DNA of 64,000 nucleotides from CBDDHT01 sp965227905 (GCA_965227905.1 OZ245780.1:3410001-3474000); one strand, 5' to 3'; shown: positions 17,196-25,962, counted from the first letter of the stretch. The notes: generated by a model not told the origin, from the sequence alone. Numbers and translations: made by a program.

Positions 17196-17627
17196 TCAGG
17201 CCGCGGCTTCGTCAATACCGGGCGAGGTGATCTCCACTGGTGCGGTCTTGACCCCGGACACGCACGAGTCGCTCATGCATCGATAGATTTCGCCGTCGTC
17301 GCCGATGACCTCAGTCCCGCTGTATCGAACAAAGCAGACACGCTGTCCGATTTCGGGCTTTCTGCCCTCGAAACGCCGCGTGCGGTCCATATTCCAAGAC
17401 CAGGCCCCATCCCCGATGGCAGCGATGATGCCGGTCTCGGCGGCAAGGGAATGAGTGTCTTGAAGGTTTTCGGGAAGCAGTACACCGCCCTGCGTCTTCT
17501 CGACGGCCTTGTCGGGCAAAATCAGAACCTGATCACCAATCGGCTCGATGCCCGACACGTTTTCACCCGTCCAGGCATTCTCGGAGTATTGCCCGATGCG
17601 GGTCTTACTCAGTAGTTTTTCTCTCAT
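17196..17627 (-). CDS. GroES-like (Cpn10) co-chaperonin encoded in the head gene cluster
   Basis: 143 residues from the ATG at 17627, with AGGAG six bases upstream. Residues 27-120 follow the Cpn10 barrel: EPIGDQVLILPDKAVEKTQG, a mobile-loop segment GGVLLPENLQDTHS (about 47-60) with the hydrophobic VLL that in GroES docks onto GroEL, ETGIIAAIGDGAW, and IGQRVCFVRYSGTEVIGDDG. Host GroES is about 97 residues; this one has extra N- and C-terminal tails. By analogy with T4 gp31 it could redirect host GroEL to fold the coat protein. The gene overlaps the 99-residue gene upstream. Confidence 0.8.
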   Translation of the reverse strand: MREKLLSKTRIGQYSENAWTGENVSGIEPIGDQVLILPDKAVEKTQGGVLLPENLQDTHSLAAETGIIAAIGDGAWSWNMDRTRRFEGRKPEIGQRVCFVRYSGTEVIGDDGEIYRCMSDSCVSGVKTAPVEITSPGIDEAAA

Positions 17628-17904
17628 CGATCTCCTCGTCATTGATACTTCGATAGAAGGTCTGCATGTGATCGAACGTCAGGGCTTCAAGTTCGAGGTG
17701 GGTAAGTGCCCGCCCTCGAGCCTCCTGTTCGTTTTCCTCGGTGCCATTGAGCCACCGTTCGTCATGATCACGGATCAGCTGGCGGCCGTAGTCCTGGAGG
17801 AACTTCCGATAGGCGAGCGTGACCTTGCTGGTCGCCCATTGGTTGAAGTCCTCGCGAGTGATGTCATTCACGCGAGGACGTTGATCTTTGGTTTCGTCAC
17901 TCAT
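17605..17904 (-). CDS. Small helical late protein
   Basis: 99 residues, charged, predominantly helical (DITREDFNQWATSKVTLAYR, then YGRQLIRDHDERWLNGTEEN). No family is recognised. It overlaps the ART-like gene upstream by four bases and the GroES-like gene downstream by 23 bases. Position between portal-proximal and scaffold genes suggests a packaging or assembly helper. Confidence 0.65.
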   Translation of the reverse strand: MSDETKDQRPRVNDITREDFNQWATSKVTLAYRKFLQDYGRQLIRDHDERWLNGTEENEQEARGRALTHLELEALTFDHMQTFYRSINDEEIDERKTTE

Positions 17905-19343
17905 GGGGCTGCTTGTGCAAATGGATCGTGTTCGACCGGCGTGAGACGCGGCTTGAACGGGTCGTGGTCGATCGGTTGGAATTTGATCGTTGGGCCACCG
18001 GTTGGCGACGGAGGTGCATTCTCGGCGGCTTCTAGTTCCGCTTGGCTCAGGCCTGTAATGGCAGCAGCGCCAGCAATGCCGTACTTCCTGACGATCTCTA
18101 CGATGTCGTCGCGGAAGAGAACGAAATTGCGGGTGCCGTCGCCCTTGTCGCGCGAGCCTTGGTCCAGATATTTGATGCCCGGGATGCCGGCTTCGCGGAG
18201 CTTGGCCACACCCTGCTCAACACGGTTGGCGCCTGGCACGCCGTAAAGATTTTCAAGAGCATCTGCCAACTGGTCGTCGTTGCTGACGGCTGTTCGATAA
18301 ACCGCTTGACCACTCATGTCCGTAGGCAATCGCTTGACCCAACCCTCTAGAGCGTCGCGGGCCTCTTGCTCGGTCGGGAACGTATCTTCAAATCCCCACT
18401 TATCATCAATGGAACGGCCGACCGCCTTATAGCCACCATCGACTTCCTGGACATGACCAAGTGGCGGGCCCGAGACAGCATCGATCTTGTTGCCGCGCCA
18501 CTTGACGCCGACTGTATCGGGGACTGCTTGCCGGACCGCGTCCTGCACCTGCTTGGACTGCTGGCTGAGCGGCTTGTCCCAGTCCAGGAACTCATCAGGG
18601 TCGGCCTTTATGTTGACCTCGTACATAGCCCCTGCACTGTCACGATCAGCCATGCTCCTAACAATATCCGTTAGCTCATCTTCGGGCACATCTCGCAGCT
18701 TTCGTGACCGCCACCCCACCAATTTCGCGCCGCGTGCAGCGTCGATATCGCCGTTCCTGACTTGACTTATGATGCCCAGTATTTCCCGCGCCTCGTCGAG
18801 GTCAATATCGTACCCTCGGTCCTCAACGATGCTCTGCGCGGTCTTTGGCCAGTTTTGCAGTGTATCCCGATAGCTCTTCGCCACCCCCTCGCTCTCGGCG
18901 AAATACAGCCCATGACCATATGCCTGTGCCCCCTCCCCCGTTCCAATCTTGTCCATGCTGAACTGATCGAAGTCATGCGGGCTGCCATGATAGGCGCGGA
19001 TGCCCTTCACAGCTTTTGCTGCTGGCGCAATCCCCGGGATGGGTATGAACCCTGCCTCCATCATCGTCTGGGGCGCGTCTTCAAACAGCGTGCCTGCTTG
19101 GTATGATTTGGCCAGCTCGCGGCCGCCTTCATAGATCGGGTCGGCCAGCACCGCTAAAGGCGCCGTTACCTTGTCCGCATAGTCTTGCCCGATGTAGTCA
19201 GCCAGGAATTTTGCGGCTTGCTCGCTCGGTAGCGGCGTGTAGCTGCGCATCTCTGGGACTGGTCGAGACAGAGCAACACCTTTCTCGTACCGGGCCGGTG
19301 TAGCGAATGGATTGTGGTCGACGGGGATCATACGAGGCATCAC
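17901..19343 (-). CDS. ADP-ribosyltransferase-like polyvalent virion protein
   Basis: 480 residues. Residues 116-151 (IRAYHGSPHDFDQFSMDKIG, then AYGHGLYFAES) match the opening of the ART/ADPRT-like fold in phage polyvalent proteins: a His in YHGS (H119) and a Tyr in GHGLYF (Y147), as in H-Y-E type transferases. The fold closes near residues 395-425 (GIPGIKYLDQGS and FVLFRDDIVEIVRKYG). An acidic third catalytic residue could not be fixed by eye. The ends carry three copies of a DHNPF/DHDPF/EHDPF motif (residues 9-13 and the last 30). It directly follows the portal gene. It may be packaged and injected; the target is unknown. Confidence 0.7.
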   Translation of the reverse strand: MMPRMIPVDHNPFATPARYEKGVALSRPVPEMRSYTPLPSEQAAKFLADYIGQDYADKVTAPLAVLADPIYEGGRELAKSYQAGTLFEDAPQTMMEAGFIPIPGIAPAAKAVKGIRAYHGSPHDFDQFSMDKIGTGEGAQAYGHGLYFAESEGVAKSYRDTLQNWPKTAQSIVEDRGYDIDLDEAREILGIISQVRNGDIDAARGAKLVGWRSRKLRDVPEDELTDIVRSMADRDSAGAMYEVNIKADPDEFLDWDKPLSQQSKQVQDAVRQAVPDTVGVKWRGNKIDAVSGPPLGHVQEVDGGYKAVGRSIDDKWGFEDTFPTEQEARDALEGWVKRLPTDMSGQAVYRTAVSNDDQLADALENLYGVPGANRVEQGVAKLREAGIPGIKYLDQGSRDKGDGTRNFVLFRDDIVEIVRKYGIAGAAAITGLSQAELEAAENAPPSPTGGPTIKFQPIDHDPFKPRLTPVEHDPFAQAAP

Positions 19344-21574
19344 GCCACCATCAGATATTTGTTGGGACGATCAGGGTCTTCCACATACCAATTGCCATCC
19401 GGGGCCTGCCGTGCATTCGGGACCGGTGCTTCTCCACCGCCTTGCATGGGAGGCCGACCATCGTTCGTCTCACTGCCGTTCAACTGCTCCATACGGATAC
19501 GGATGATATCGAGCTGCTGGGCCGTCCAGGCTATCGACTGCTCCCCGTTCGCCTTATCGGCTTGCGCGAGGTAGAGGACTGACTGTGAAAGATCCTTGAT
19601 CTGCTTGACCCTCTCGGAGGCAGCCTGCGCATACTCGGTTTCGATGTCTGCGGCGGTCTTCGCGATCTGAGCCTCGAGGGCTTGGATCTGCAAGACTTGA
19701 AGCGGATCCGGCGGTTGAGGCTGTGGCTCCTCGATCAAATCATCGATGTCTGGTATCTCGGCGGCGTCAAGCACGCGGCGCCGGATCTCGATCTGGTTGA
19801 TCATGGGGTCGCCGGTATAGCTTTTCAGCAGTTCGGCACGGGCAAGCTTCTGCAGGTTCGAGACCATCGAGGGGTCTGAGACCGGCACGACACCGCCACC
19901 AACCGCGTAGTCTTCCCGCGTGACCTCCCGCCATTCTTCGCCGTCGCGGAACCCGGCTTCATCCTCGAGATAGAGGCGGTTCAGGCGGTAGAGCTTGTTG
20001 AACTCCCGTCCCAGCGAGCGGTGGACACGCTTATAGATCCCCGTGAAGACCGTGAGGCCCTGGTCGATCAATCCAAGGAGCGTCGTCGGCGCCATCGTGG
20101 CGGCCGATGTCTCCCCGGTCATCACATCCTTGACAGAGCTGACTTCCTTGGCGGCTTCGATCAGAAGCCCAAGGAGCGTGAAGAGCACTTGGCTGGGCTC
20201 TTTGAATTCGAGCGGCACAATGGCCTCGCGGATCCGGGATCCTGGTGCGTTGACGGGCTTGAATTCGCCTTTGGTAAACTTCACCGCGCCCGAGTGGATC
20301 GACAGCCCCCGCCCTATGAAGCCAGTTGCCGAGTTTGCCAGGGTCCCGGCATCAATCAACTGGTTGATCACAGTGTTGACCGAGTCATTCAACGGGCAAA
20401 GCAGCTTACCGTAGCCCATCCCGTAGATCCCGCCATCGGGATTCGGGAGGAAATCGAACTTCGTGTAATACTCGACCGGCTTCACCGATATGACCCGGTC
20501 TCCCCGCAGTTTGACACCTTCCGCGTCATAGCGCGCTACGATCCTGACAACCTTGCTGGTGTGACGATGGACCGTGATCACATAGGGCTCGGGGTACCCG
20601 TCTTCATCCAGATCCCATCGCCGATGCTGCTCTATAAACTCGTGTGGGGCGTCCTTATCGCCCTGGGTGACTTCCGTCTCCTCGTTGTCGTCTCCCGACG
20701 CGACGGCCTGCCCGAAGTCATGACGGAGCCAGATATCGCCCCGCATCTTCTCTTCGATCTCACTGGGGTAGAATGAGACACGCTCCGAGATCCGCTGCGC
20801 ACGGCGCATAGACTTGGCGTGATAATTGATCACGACATTCTGCGCCGTGGCGAGTTCCGATACGTTCGTCTCAAGACCGGGCTCAAAATATGTCTTGCGG
20901 AACACACACCCTGCGATCGGCAGCATAATCAGGAGCTTGTCGGTGTCTTCCTCCCACTCTTCCATCTCGTGCAGGAGTTGCCATGACATGTGGCCCGCGA
21001 TGCGATCTGAGCGGCGGCGCTTTTCGCCCGGGGGGATGCGCCATTGAGGCTGCAGCTGCCCATCGGGGCCCGGAACCGGCTGCCCCGCCTGGTCGACCAC
21101 CGGGAGCACTTGGCCCGTCTGGGGATCGATTTCAGGCTCGCCTTTGTCATTCCCGATCACAACGCCTTTGACGACGTTGCGTCCCGGGATGATGGCGCCG
21201 CCGGCACGGGCCTGGAACTGCACCGCGGCGACTGTAATCAGTGGGAAGATGACATTTGACGCTTTCGGCCACGGCGTCGTCTTCTCTTCCGCGACCTGCA
21301 TGGCAAGCTCAAGGGCCTGCTTGTTCTGGTCATACCACTCTTCGCGGCTGCTTTCGTCGAGTTCGAATTCCTCTATGACCTTGGCGCCGATCCTGCCGAG
21401 TTCATCGTCATCGATCTCAGCAGCGATGTTAATTGTGCTGATCCATCGGAAAAGACGCTCGGCAACAGACACCTCGCCATCGCTAGCGTCAGACGCATCT
21501 ATCGCGTCTTCAGGCATCAGAGAGCCGTTCGGCTGAAGCTCGGCCTCAACCGGGAGTGTTGCGTCTATCGCCAT
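19340..21574 (-). CDS. Portal protein (P22-like size class)
   Basis: 744 residues, close to P22 portal (725). It has the acidic N-terminus, the STINIAAEIDDDELG and RIPPGEKRRRSDRIAGHMSW helices, the stem and clip segments (YTKFDFLPNPDGGIYGMGYG, NDSVNTVINQLIDAGTLANS), and a Gln/Pro-rich helical barrel tail. It forms the dodecameric ring through which the terminase drives DNA. It overlaps the ART-like gene by four bases and the 61-residue gene upstream is seven bases away. Confidence 0.85.
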   Translation of the reverse strand: MAIDATLPVEAELQPNGSLMPEDAIDASDASDGEVSVAERLFRWISTINIAAEIDDDELGRIGAKVIEEFELDESSREEWYDQNKQALELAMQVAEEKTTPWPKASNVIFPLITVAAVQFQARAGGAIIPGRNVVKGVVIGNDKGEPEIDPQTGQVLPVVDQAGQPVPGPDGQLQPQWRIPPGEKRRRSDRIAGHMSWQLLHEMEEWEEDTDKLLIMLPIAGCVFRKTYFEPGLETNVSELATAQNVVINYHAKSMRRAQRISERVSFYPSEIEEKMRGDIWLRHDFGQAVASGDDNEETEVTQGDKDAPHEFIEQHRRWDLDEDGYPEPYVITVHRHTSKVVRIVARYDAEGVKLRGDRVISVKPVEYYTKFDFLPNPDGGIYGMGYGKLLCPLNDSVNTVINQLIDAGTLANSATGFIGRGLSIHSGAVKFTKGEFKPVNAPGSRIREAIVPLEFKEPSQVLFTLLGLLIEAAKEVSSVKDVMTGETSAATMAPTTLLGLIDQGLTVFTGIYKRVHRSLGREFNKLYRLNRLYLEDEAGFRDGEEWREVTREDYAVGGGVVPVSDPSMVSNLQKLARAELLKSYTGDPMINQIEIRRRVLDAAEIPDIDDLIEEPQPQPPDPLQVLQIQALEAQIAKTAADIETEYAQAASERVKQIKDLSQSVLYLAQADKANGEQSIAWTAQQLDIIRIRMEQLNGSETNDGRPPMQGGGEAPVPNARQAPDGNWYVEDPDRPNKYLMVA

Positions 21575-21580
21575 GGTGCA

Positions 21581-21766
21581 TCAGTTCAACTTTTCTGGGC
21601 GGATGGGGCTGCTCTGGCCCAATTCGTATGCCTCACGCAGGCTCACCTGGATCCTCGCGACAAGACGGGAATAGGCAGCGCCCTCGCCGTGAACGAGTTC
21701 ATCGCGGAACATTCCGTAGAGAGACTGCGCAACCACGAGGCGAGTGGCCTCGTCCGAATAGTCCAC
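21581..21766 (-). CDS. Small hypothetical protein upstream of the portal gene
   Basis: 61 residues with a GTG start; the frame could not start at ATG because an in-frame TAG lies ten codons upstream. No clear ribosome site. Helical and charged (DEATRLVVAQSLYGMFRDEL). It ends seven bases before the portal start, which supports translation with the portal. No function known. Confidence 0.5.
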   Translation of the reverse strand: MDYSDEATRLVVAQSLYGMFRDELVHGEGAAYSRLVARIQVSLREAYELGQSSPIRPEKLN

Positions 21767-21813
21767 ATCGTAGAGATCGACATCGGGCTTCCTCTAGGGA
21801 TAGGTATTTGCCT

Positions 21814-23016
21814 CTAGCCATCCGGCTTCTCCCACCAAAGTGCGTAAATCCTTATTACCGTCATATCTGATTGTGGCGGCACATGCACTTTCAAGACAGT
21901 TGTGTTGTCATTTCTAAGTCGGACTGCGGCTTGTGTTTTGCGTGTCACTCTCCGCCAATTCACTTGCTGCTTTTCATGGGGAACTATCAAGGCAGTAGCA
22001 ATCCCACCGTCGTATTCGACCTTGAACTGCACGTACGATTCAGAGGCGACCCCGTTAACTCGAAATCGAAAGAAACGGCCTTCATCTTCCGGACCAACGC
22101 TGAAAGTCTGGATCAGTCTTGGCGCATCATAAATGTATCTATTGTTCTTCCATGTCCCGGCAGGCTGCGGCGCGGCAGCCTGTTTCAACTCTACCGCTTT
22201 TTGGATGTGCGCACGCGCCCACTGACCGAAAGCGCCAACGGCACTCTTGAACGCCTCTGCTTCAGTCTTGACGAGGTTTAGATTTCGCTCCTCCGGTTGA
22301 TCTGAAAGATGCTGAAGCTCTGCCTGAAACTCATTGGCGGCTGCCACCAACTTATTCTGTTGTTCTGGGCCGCCCCTAAATTCCTCTACTAAGTCGGGAT
22401 AGATCGCCTGCGCCTCTAACAAAGCAGAAAGATCCCCGACCGGCTTTGCAGTGCCCCGCAAGCCTGCATGGATTTCCTTTACGTATTCCTGTGGTCCGAT
22501 TTCTAGAATCCGCTTGCGCCAAGGTGAGGCGTACTTATCGCCGAGAGCGTCATATGCTGGCTCCATTTGGTGTTTTAGGATGCGGAATATTTGATCGAGA
22601 ATAGCGATCTTTGCCGCGTCCCACTGCTCGCCGGCAAGAAGGTTTGCGTTGGCCGACTCAGCATTTTTCTGAGCGGTTATAAGCCAAGCGATCCCGACCA
22701 GAAGTCCAATCGTGCTTACGATTATTATGAATAATGGAGCGATCAATTGTGCATCTTTTACAGTGGGCCGCCTTGGCCAATTCTTTTCTCTGTCTGGCCA
22801 TAATATCAAACCAAGCGCGGCCAATGCTAAGAGGAGCGGAACCCACGCGGGCGGGTCAACTAGATATCGTACAGCTGTGCTCAGCCAACCGGGATCGCTG
22901 GTTCTTTCTACAATAAAATCTATCGCACCCAGTAAATCCATGATGCCGCGCACTACAACGTATATTGCGAAGCACCAGCCGCCGATTGTTCTGGGTCGTT
23001 GCATATCTCCAACCAT
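21814..23016 (-). CDS. Membrane-protein cargo gene (moron) between terminase and portal
   Basis: 400 residues. Three hydrophobic segments (about 12-32, 57-75, 93-114), then a helical domain (about 115-285) and a beta-rich C-terminal domain (about 295-400). Codon use and composition are AT-richer than its neighbours, and the gene has its own promoter inside the end of the J-domain gene. Starts at ATG 23016, or at the second ATG (23004) which has GGAG just upstream. No family is recognised. Isolated, foreign-looking, membrane-bound genes in a virion operon are often lysogenic-conversion or superinfection-exclusion genes; that is inference. Confidence 0.7.
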   Translation of the reverse strand: MVGDMQRPRTIGGWCFAIYVVVRGIMDLLGAIDFIVERTSDPGWLSTAVRYLVDPPAWVPLLLALAALGLILWPDREKNWPRRPTVKDAQLIAPLFIIIVSTIGLLVGIAWLITAQKNAESANANLLAGEQWDAAKIAILDQIFRILKHQMEPAYDALGDKYASPWRKRILEIGPQEYVKEIHAGLRGTAKPVGDLSALLEAQAIYPDLVEEFRGGPEQQNKLVAAANEFQAELQHLSDQPEERNLNLVKTEAEAFKSAVGAFGQWARAHIQKAVELKQAAAPQPAGTWKNNRYIYDAPRLIQTFSVGPEDEGRFFRFRVNGVASESYVQFKVEYDGGIATALIVPHEKQQVNWRRVTRKTQAAVRLRNDNTTVLKVHVPPQSDMTVIRIYALWWEKPDG

Positions 23017-23075
23017 GCCCCGACTCGCTGGTTCTTGCTAGCCAAGGCGTTGATAACGCTTCGAATCACGGTGGA

Positions 23076-23104
23076 ATAATATGCTAACATTTTACGTATC
23101 CCAA
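23076..23104 (-). promoter_or_regulatory. Sigma70-type promoter for the membrane cargo gene
   Basis: On the minus strand TTGGGA, a 17-base spacer and TATTAT form a good sigma70 promoter about 60 bases ahead of the cargo gene's ATG. It overlaps the last codons of the J-domain gene, so the cargo gene can be expressed apart from the late operon, for instance in the lysogen. Confidence 0.55.
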
Positions 23105-23734
23105 GGGGATATGTGCCGATGATGGCACGTTGCCCAACACGAAGAATGACGATGTCGTCTGGGCATCCCGCCGAAAGTCATAATCCTGCAAGATCTCCAC
23201 GGCTCGCTCGTGATCTTCGAGCGCGGCTTTGATCCTGGCGATACCCTCCGCTATCTGCCGGGTCTGCCCGTCAATTATTAGCTCAAGCCGGTTGGGCTCA
23301 CCGTTACGATTCTTGAAGCGCCCTTTAAGCTTCTCCGTCCGTCGGTGGGATCGCTCCATGCTTTTCAATGTGGAGTGCATGCCCTGCATCTTCTTACGGA
23401 ACGCCGACTGAAGATGATTGGGCAAATCAGCGGTTGACGGGTCGACATCACCCTGCACGACACCAGCAAGAGACTCGGCAATCAGCGCATAGGCAGCGTG
23501 ATCCGGCTCGTTAGGATCAAAGTCATTCCAGTGTCCAGTCTTGTCATATTGCGCGCGGCGCACTGGATCGGTCAGGACCAGATGAGCGGTTTGCGCGGCC
23601 TCAAACTCTTCCGGAGAGCCTCCCGCGTCTGGATGGGCTTTCTTGGCACGTGAACGGTACGCCGTTCTGATGGCTGCTGTTTCCGCGTCACGGCCGATGC
23701 CCAGCATTGCATAGAGATCAGGATTTTTCGTCAT
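23084..23734 (-). CDS. J-domain (DnaJ-like) co-chaperone encoded beside the terminase
   Basis: 216 residues. Residues 5-65 are a J domain: LYAMLGIGRDAETAAIRTAY, the invariant HPD (KKAHPDAGG, about residues 34-36), and the closing helix ending ..LTDPVRRAQYDKTG. There is no Gly/Phe-rich region, zinc finger or DnaJ C-terminal domain, so it is a type III J protein with a private helical C-terminus (about 90-190). J domains turn on the ATPase of DnaK-type Hsp70. It follows terL with one base between, so it is a late protein that may bring host DnaK to packaging or capsid assembly. Confidence 0.85.
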   Translation of the reverse strand: MTKNPDLYAMLGIGRDAETAAIRTAYRSRAKKAHPDAGGSPEEFEAAQTAHLVLTDPVRRAQYDKTGHWNDFDPNEPDHAAYALIAESLAGVVQGDVDPSTADLPNHLQSAFRKKMQGMHSTLKSMERSHRRTEKLKGRFKNRNGEPNRLELIIDGQTRQIAEGIARIKAALEDHERAVEILQDYDFRRDAQTTSSFFVLGNVPSSAHIPLGYVKC

Positions 23735-25522
23735 TTAGTAGCCAGTCGTTCGATTGCCGGTCTGCCCTTCCCACTCGGCTTTGGCCTGGTGCTGCACCGT
23801 CGGTTCGATCATCGCGATGGACAGCCCTGATGTGAGAAGTAGACCGGTTGCATGCATCAATCCGTCATTCTCCTGGATAATGCCGCCTTTCTTGTCTCGT
23901 CGATAAGAGCGGTACTGGGAGAGCCAGTTCGTCAGGTTGGAGGCGACTTTCAGTTGAGCCGTTGCGGCGCGGGCATTGACCTCCTGGGCAGCAGCCTCCG
24001 AGTCTCCCTCCGAAGTGAAGATGTCGAGGCCTTCGTCAATCATGGCATCGACCATGCGCTCGCCCTGCTCCTGGGTTCGGCGTCTTGCCATCATGTCGAA
24101 GATACCCGGTATCCAGGATTTCCGCTTCCGAACCGCACTGGCCCAAACCTCAAGCCTGACCGGGTCTTCAAGGTACTCGGCATACAGCCATACGACATCG
24201 GCATGTTGGTCCCACGCGCCCCAGATCACCGATGCGCATGAGCCCTGGATATCCAAGCCGTAGACGCGCGGCCATTCGCGAGGCGGAATGTCGGGTGACG
24301 GATCGTAGACGAAGCTGGATTCGTGCGCCTCTCCCACTTGAGCAATCCTTTCTCCCTCAACCGAATACCGGATGGCGTCGATCACGTTGTTATCGCGGTC
24401 GGCCAGGACCGGTAGTATTTCCTCTGTCGCGGGGTCGACCTTGTAGGAGTAGTAAGTCAGCTCCTGGATCGCATGCTTGCAGTTGGGGTGGACGGTGATG
24501 TCATACGACTTAAGGAACTCCACCCCTTCCTCAACCGATCCTGCTCCCTTTATGGCTCCGTGGATGCCCGGGTAACCGTTCCGCTTCATGTACGAGATCG
24601 TCTCAGGCCGTGCGCTATCCGCGGTGATCGGCCACTCCCGCGCGGCACCATCTTCAATCGTATCGAAGAGTTCCGGCGTGTCGTCGATTTCGCAGCCGAC
24701 TTTGTAGGCCTCTTTGTCGATGTAGAGCTTTCTCGGACCGACAATCCATGAACGCGTTAAAACGGTCGGATCGACAGCGAACCCCCAATCCGCACCATAG
24801 TAGGGCCGTGCGCCCTCGGGGATTTCCAAAACGCCAACCGACCAGTTCTTAAAGACCTGGGCTGCGGTGTAGACCACATAACCGCCACCCCATACGTGCG
24901 CGAACTTGTCTGCGTCTCGCTGCTGATCGAAATCCTTTTCATCGCGGAGTACGTCGGGAAACCACGGATTATCAGTCCAGTTCGATTCTACGACGACTGC
25001 GCCCGGCGGCTTGTTCTGACTGCGCAGAAGGACGTCGACCGGGTCTGTCTCATGCCGCGGGTTCCAGGAGAACCATAGCTCTGATCCGGCTTTGCGGATC
25101 GTGGGGCGAAGCATATCGAGGCTGCGTTGAGACAGCACCTGCGCCTCTTCGACCCAAGCGACATCGTAGCCCTCAAGGGATTTGATGCTCTCCGCATTGT
25201 GCGACTGCATACCCTGGAAGATGATGACACCGCCACCAGGTGTGTCGATCCGCTTGTCCCAGACCGTGAAGTACCCTTCGAGGGACCGATCGCGGATCTT
25301 GTCTTCCAGCAGGCGCTTAACTGACTCCGTCAGGCTCTTTTGGTTCTCGCGAATGCAGACTGCACGGAATGGCGGCTCCAGGATGCAGCGTTCAAGCAAC
25401 AAGTCAGCGAAGAAGTGGCTCTTGGCGCTCCCACGCCCACCATGCGCACCCTTGTATCGGGCTGGCTGTAGAAGCGGAACGAATACCCGGGCCGTCTCAA
25501 TCTGCAGGGTCGACGATGACAC
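23735..25522 (-). CDS. terL: Terminase large subunit with a second nuclease-like C-terminal domain
   Basis: 595 residues. Packaging ATPase: Walker A GGRGSAKS (28-35), Walker B VAWVEEA (121-127). Terminase_3C-type nuclease: YYGADWGFAVDP (241-252, D245), ITADSARPETIS (299-310) and DRDNNVIDAIRYSVEG (375-390, D382). After that domain, where PBSX-type TerL proteins usually stop, another 190 residues follow: RVYGLDIQGSCASVIWGAWD (419-438), GLDIFTSEGDSEAAAQEV (498-515) and ENDGLMHATGLLL (551-563), which resemble the Terminase_6C nuclease tail. The gene overlaps terS by 26 bases. Confidence 0.85.
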   Translation of the reverse strand: MSSSTLQIETARVFVPLLQPARYKGAHGGRGSAKSHFFADLLLERCILEPPFRAVCIRENQKSLTESVKRLLEDKIRDRSLEGYFTVWDKRIDTPGGGVIIFQGMQSHNAESIKSLEGYDVAWVEEAQVLSQRSLDMLRPTIRKAGSELWFSWNPRHETDPVDVLLRSQNKPPGAVVVESNWTDNPWFPDVLRDEKDFDQQRDADKFAHVWGGGYVVYTAAQVFKNWSVGVLEIPEGARPYYGADWGFAVDPTVLTRSWIVGPRKLYIDKEAYKVGCEIDDTPELFDTIEDGAAREWPITADSARPETISYMKRNGYPGIHGAIKGAGSVEEGVEFLKSYDITVHPNCKHAIQELTYYSYKVDPATEEILPVLADRDNNVIDAIRYSVEGERIAQVGEAHESSFVYDPSPDIPPREWPRVYGLDIQGSCASVIWGAWDQHADVVWLYAEYLEDPVRLEVWASAVRKRKSWIPGIFDMMARRRTQEQGERMVDAMIDEGLDIFTSEGDSEAAAQEVNARAATAQLKVASNLTNWLSQYRSYRRDKKGGIIQENDGLMHATGLLLTSGLSIAMIEPTVQHQAKAEWEGQTGNRTTGY

Positions 25523-25940
25523 GTTCTATCTGCTTGAACTCGATGGGCCCGCCGTCAGGCCCGGCCAACTCGTGGTCTTGCTTGTCCCTCCACTTGCCCC
25601 GCTGTCGGTTCTTCAACCAGAAGATTCCAGCGGCAGTATCTGGCGGGTAGCGCTTCGTCGTGGGGACAATGACGGGAGCACCTTCGTATTGAAAGATCTT
25701 GTCTTCCTTGTGCTCGTAACCTGTGGCCCGTTGGTAGAGACGCTCGGCCACATTGCCGTCCGCGATATCCTTGCCATCCTTTATGGACTGAAGAAATTTA
25801 GGATGCTTTCCCTTCCATGTATTGATGGTTTTCTCACTTACGCCGAAGAAGTCCCCCAACTCTTTGTCGGTCGCGCCCAGGAGGCAGAGCTTCTTGGCCT
25901 GCTCAGCGTATTCCACACGATATGCACTTCGTCGTCCCAT
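25497..25940 (-). CDS. terS: Terminase small subunit
   Basis: 147 residues from the ATG at 25940, about 23 bases after the stop of the gene before it, with GAAAGG upstream; a longer frame to 25991 overlaps that gene. Residues 8-45 hold a helix-turn-helix (YAEQAKKLCLLGATDKELGD, then FGVSEKTINTWKGKHP) as in DNA-recognising small terminases, and the region ERLYQRATGYEHKEDKIF is family-typical. It recognises the packaging site and loads TerL. The C-terminus contacts or regulates TerL. Confidence 0.85.
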   Translation of the reverse strand: MGRRSAYRVEYAEQAKKLCLLGATDKELGDFFGVSEKTINTWKGKHPKFLQSIKDGKDIADGNVAERLYQRATGYEHKEDKIFQYEGAPVIVPTTKRYPPDTAAGIFWLKNRQRGKWRDKQDHELAGPDGGPIEFKQIERVIVDPAD

Positions 25941-25962
25941 TGGGGCCTTTCGGAAACGTCTA

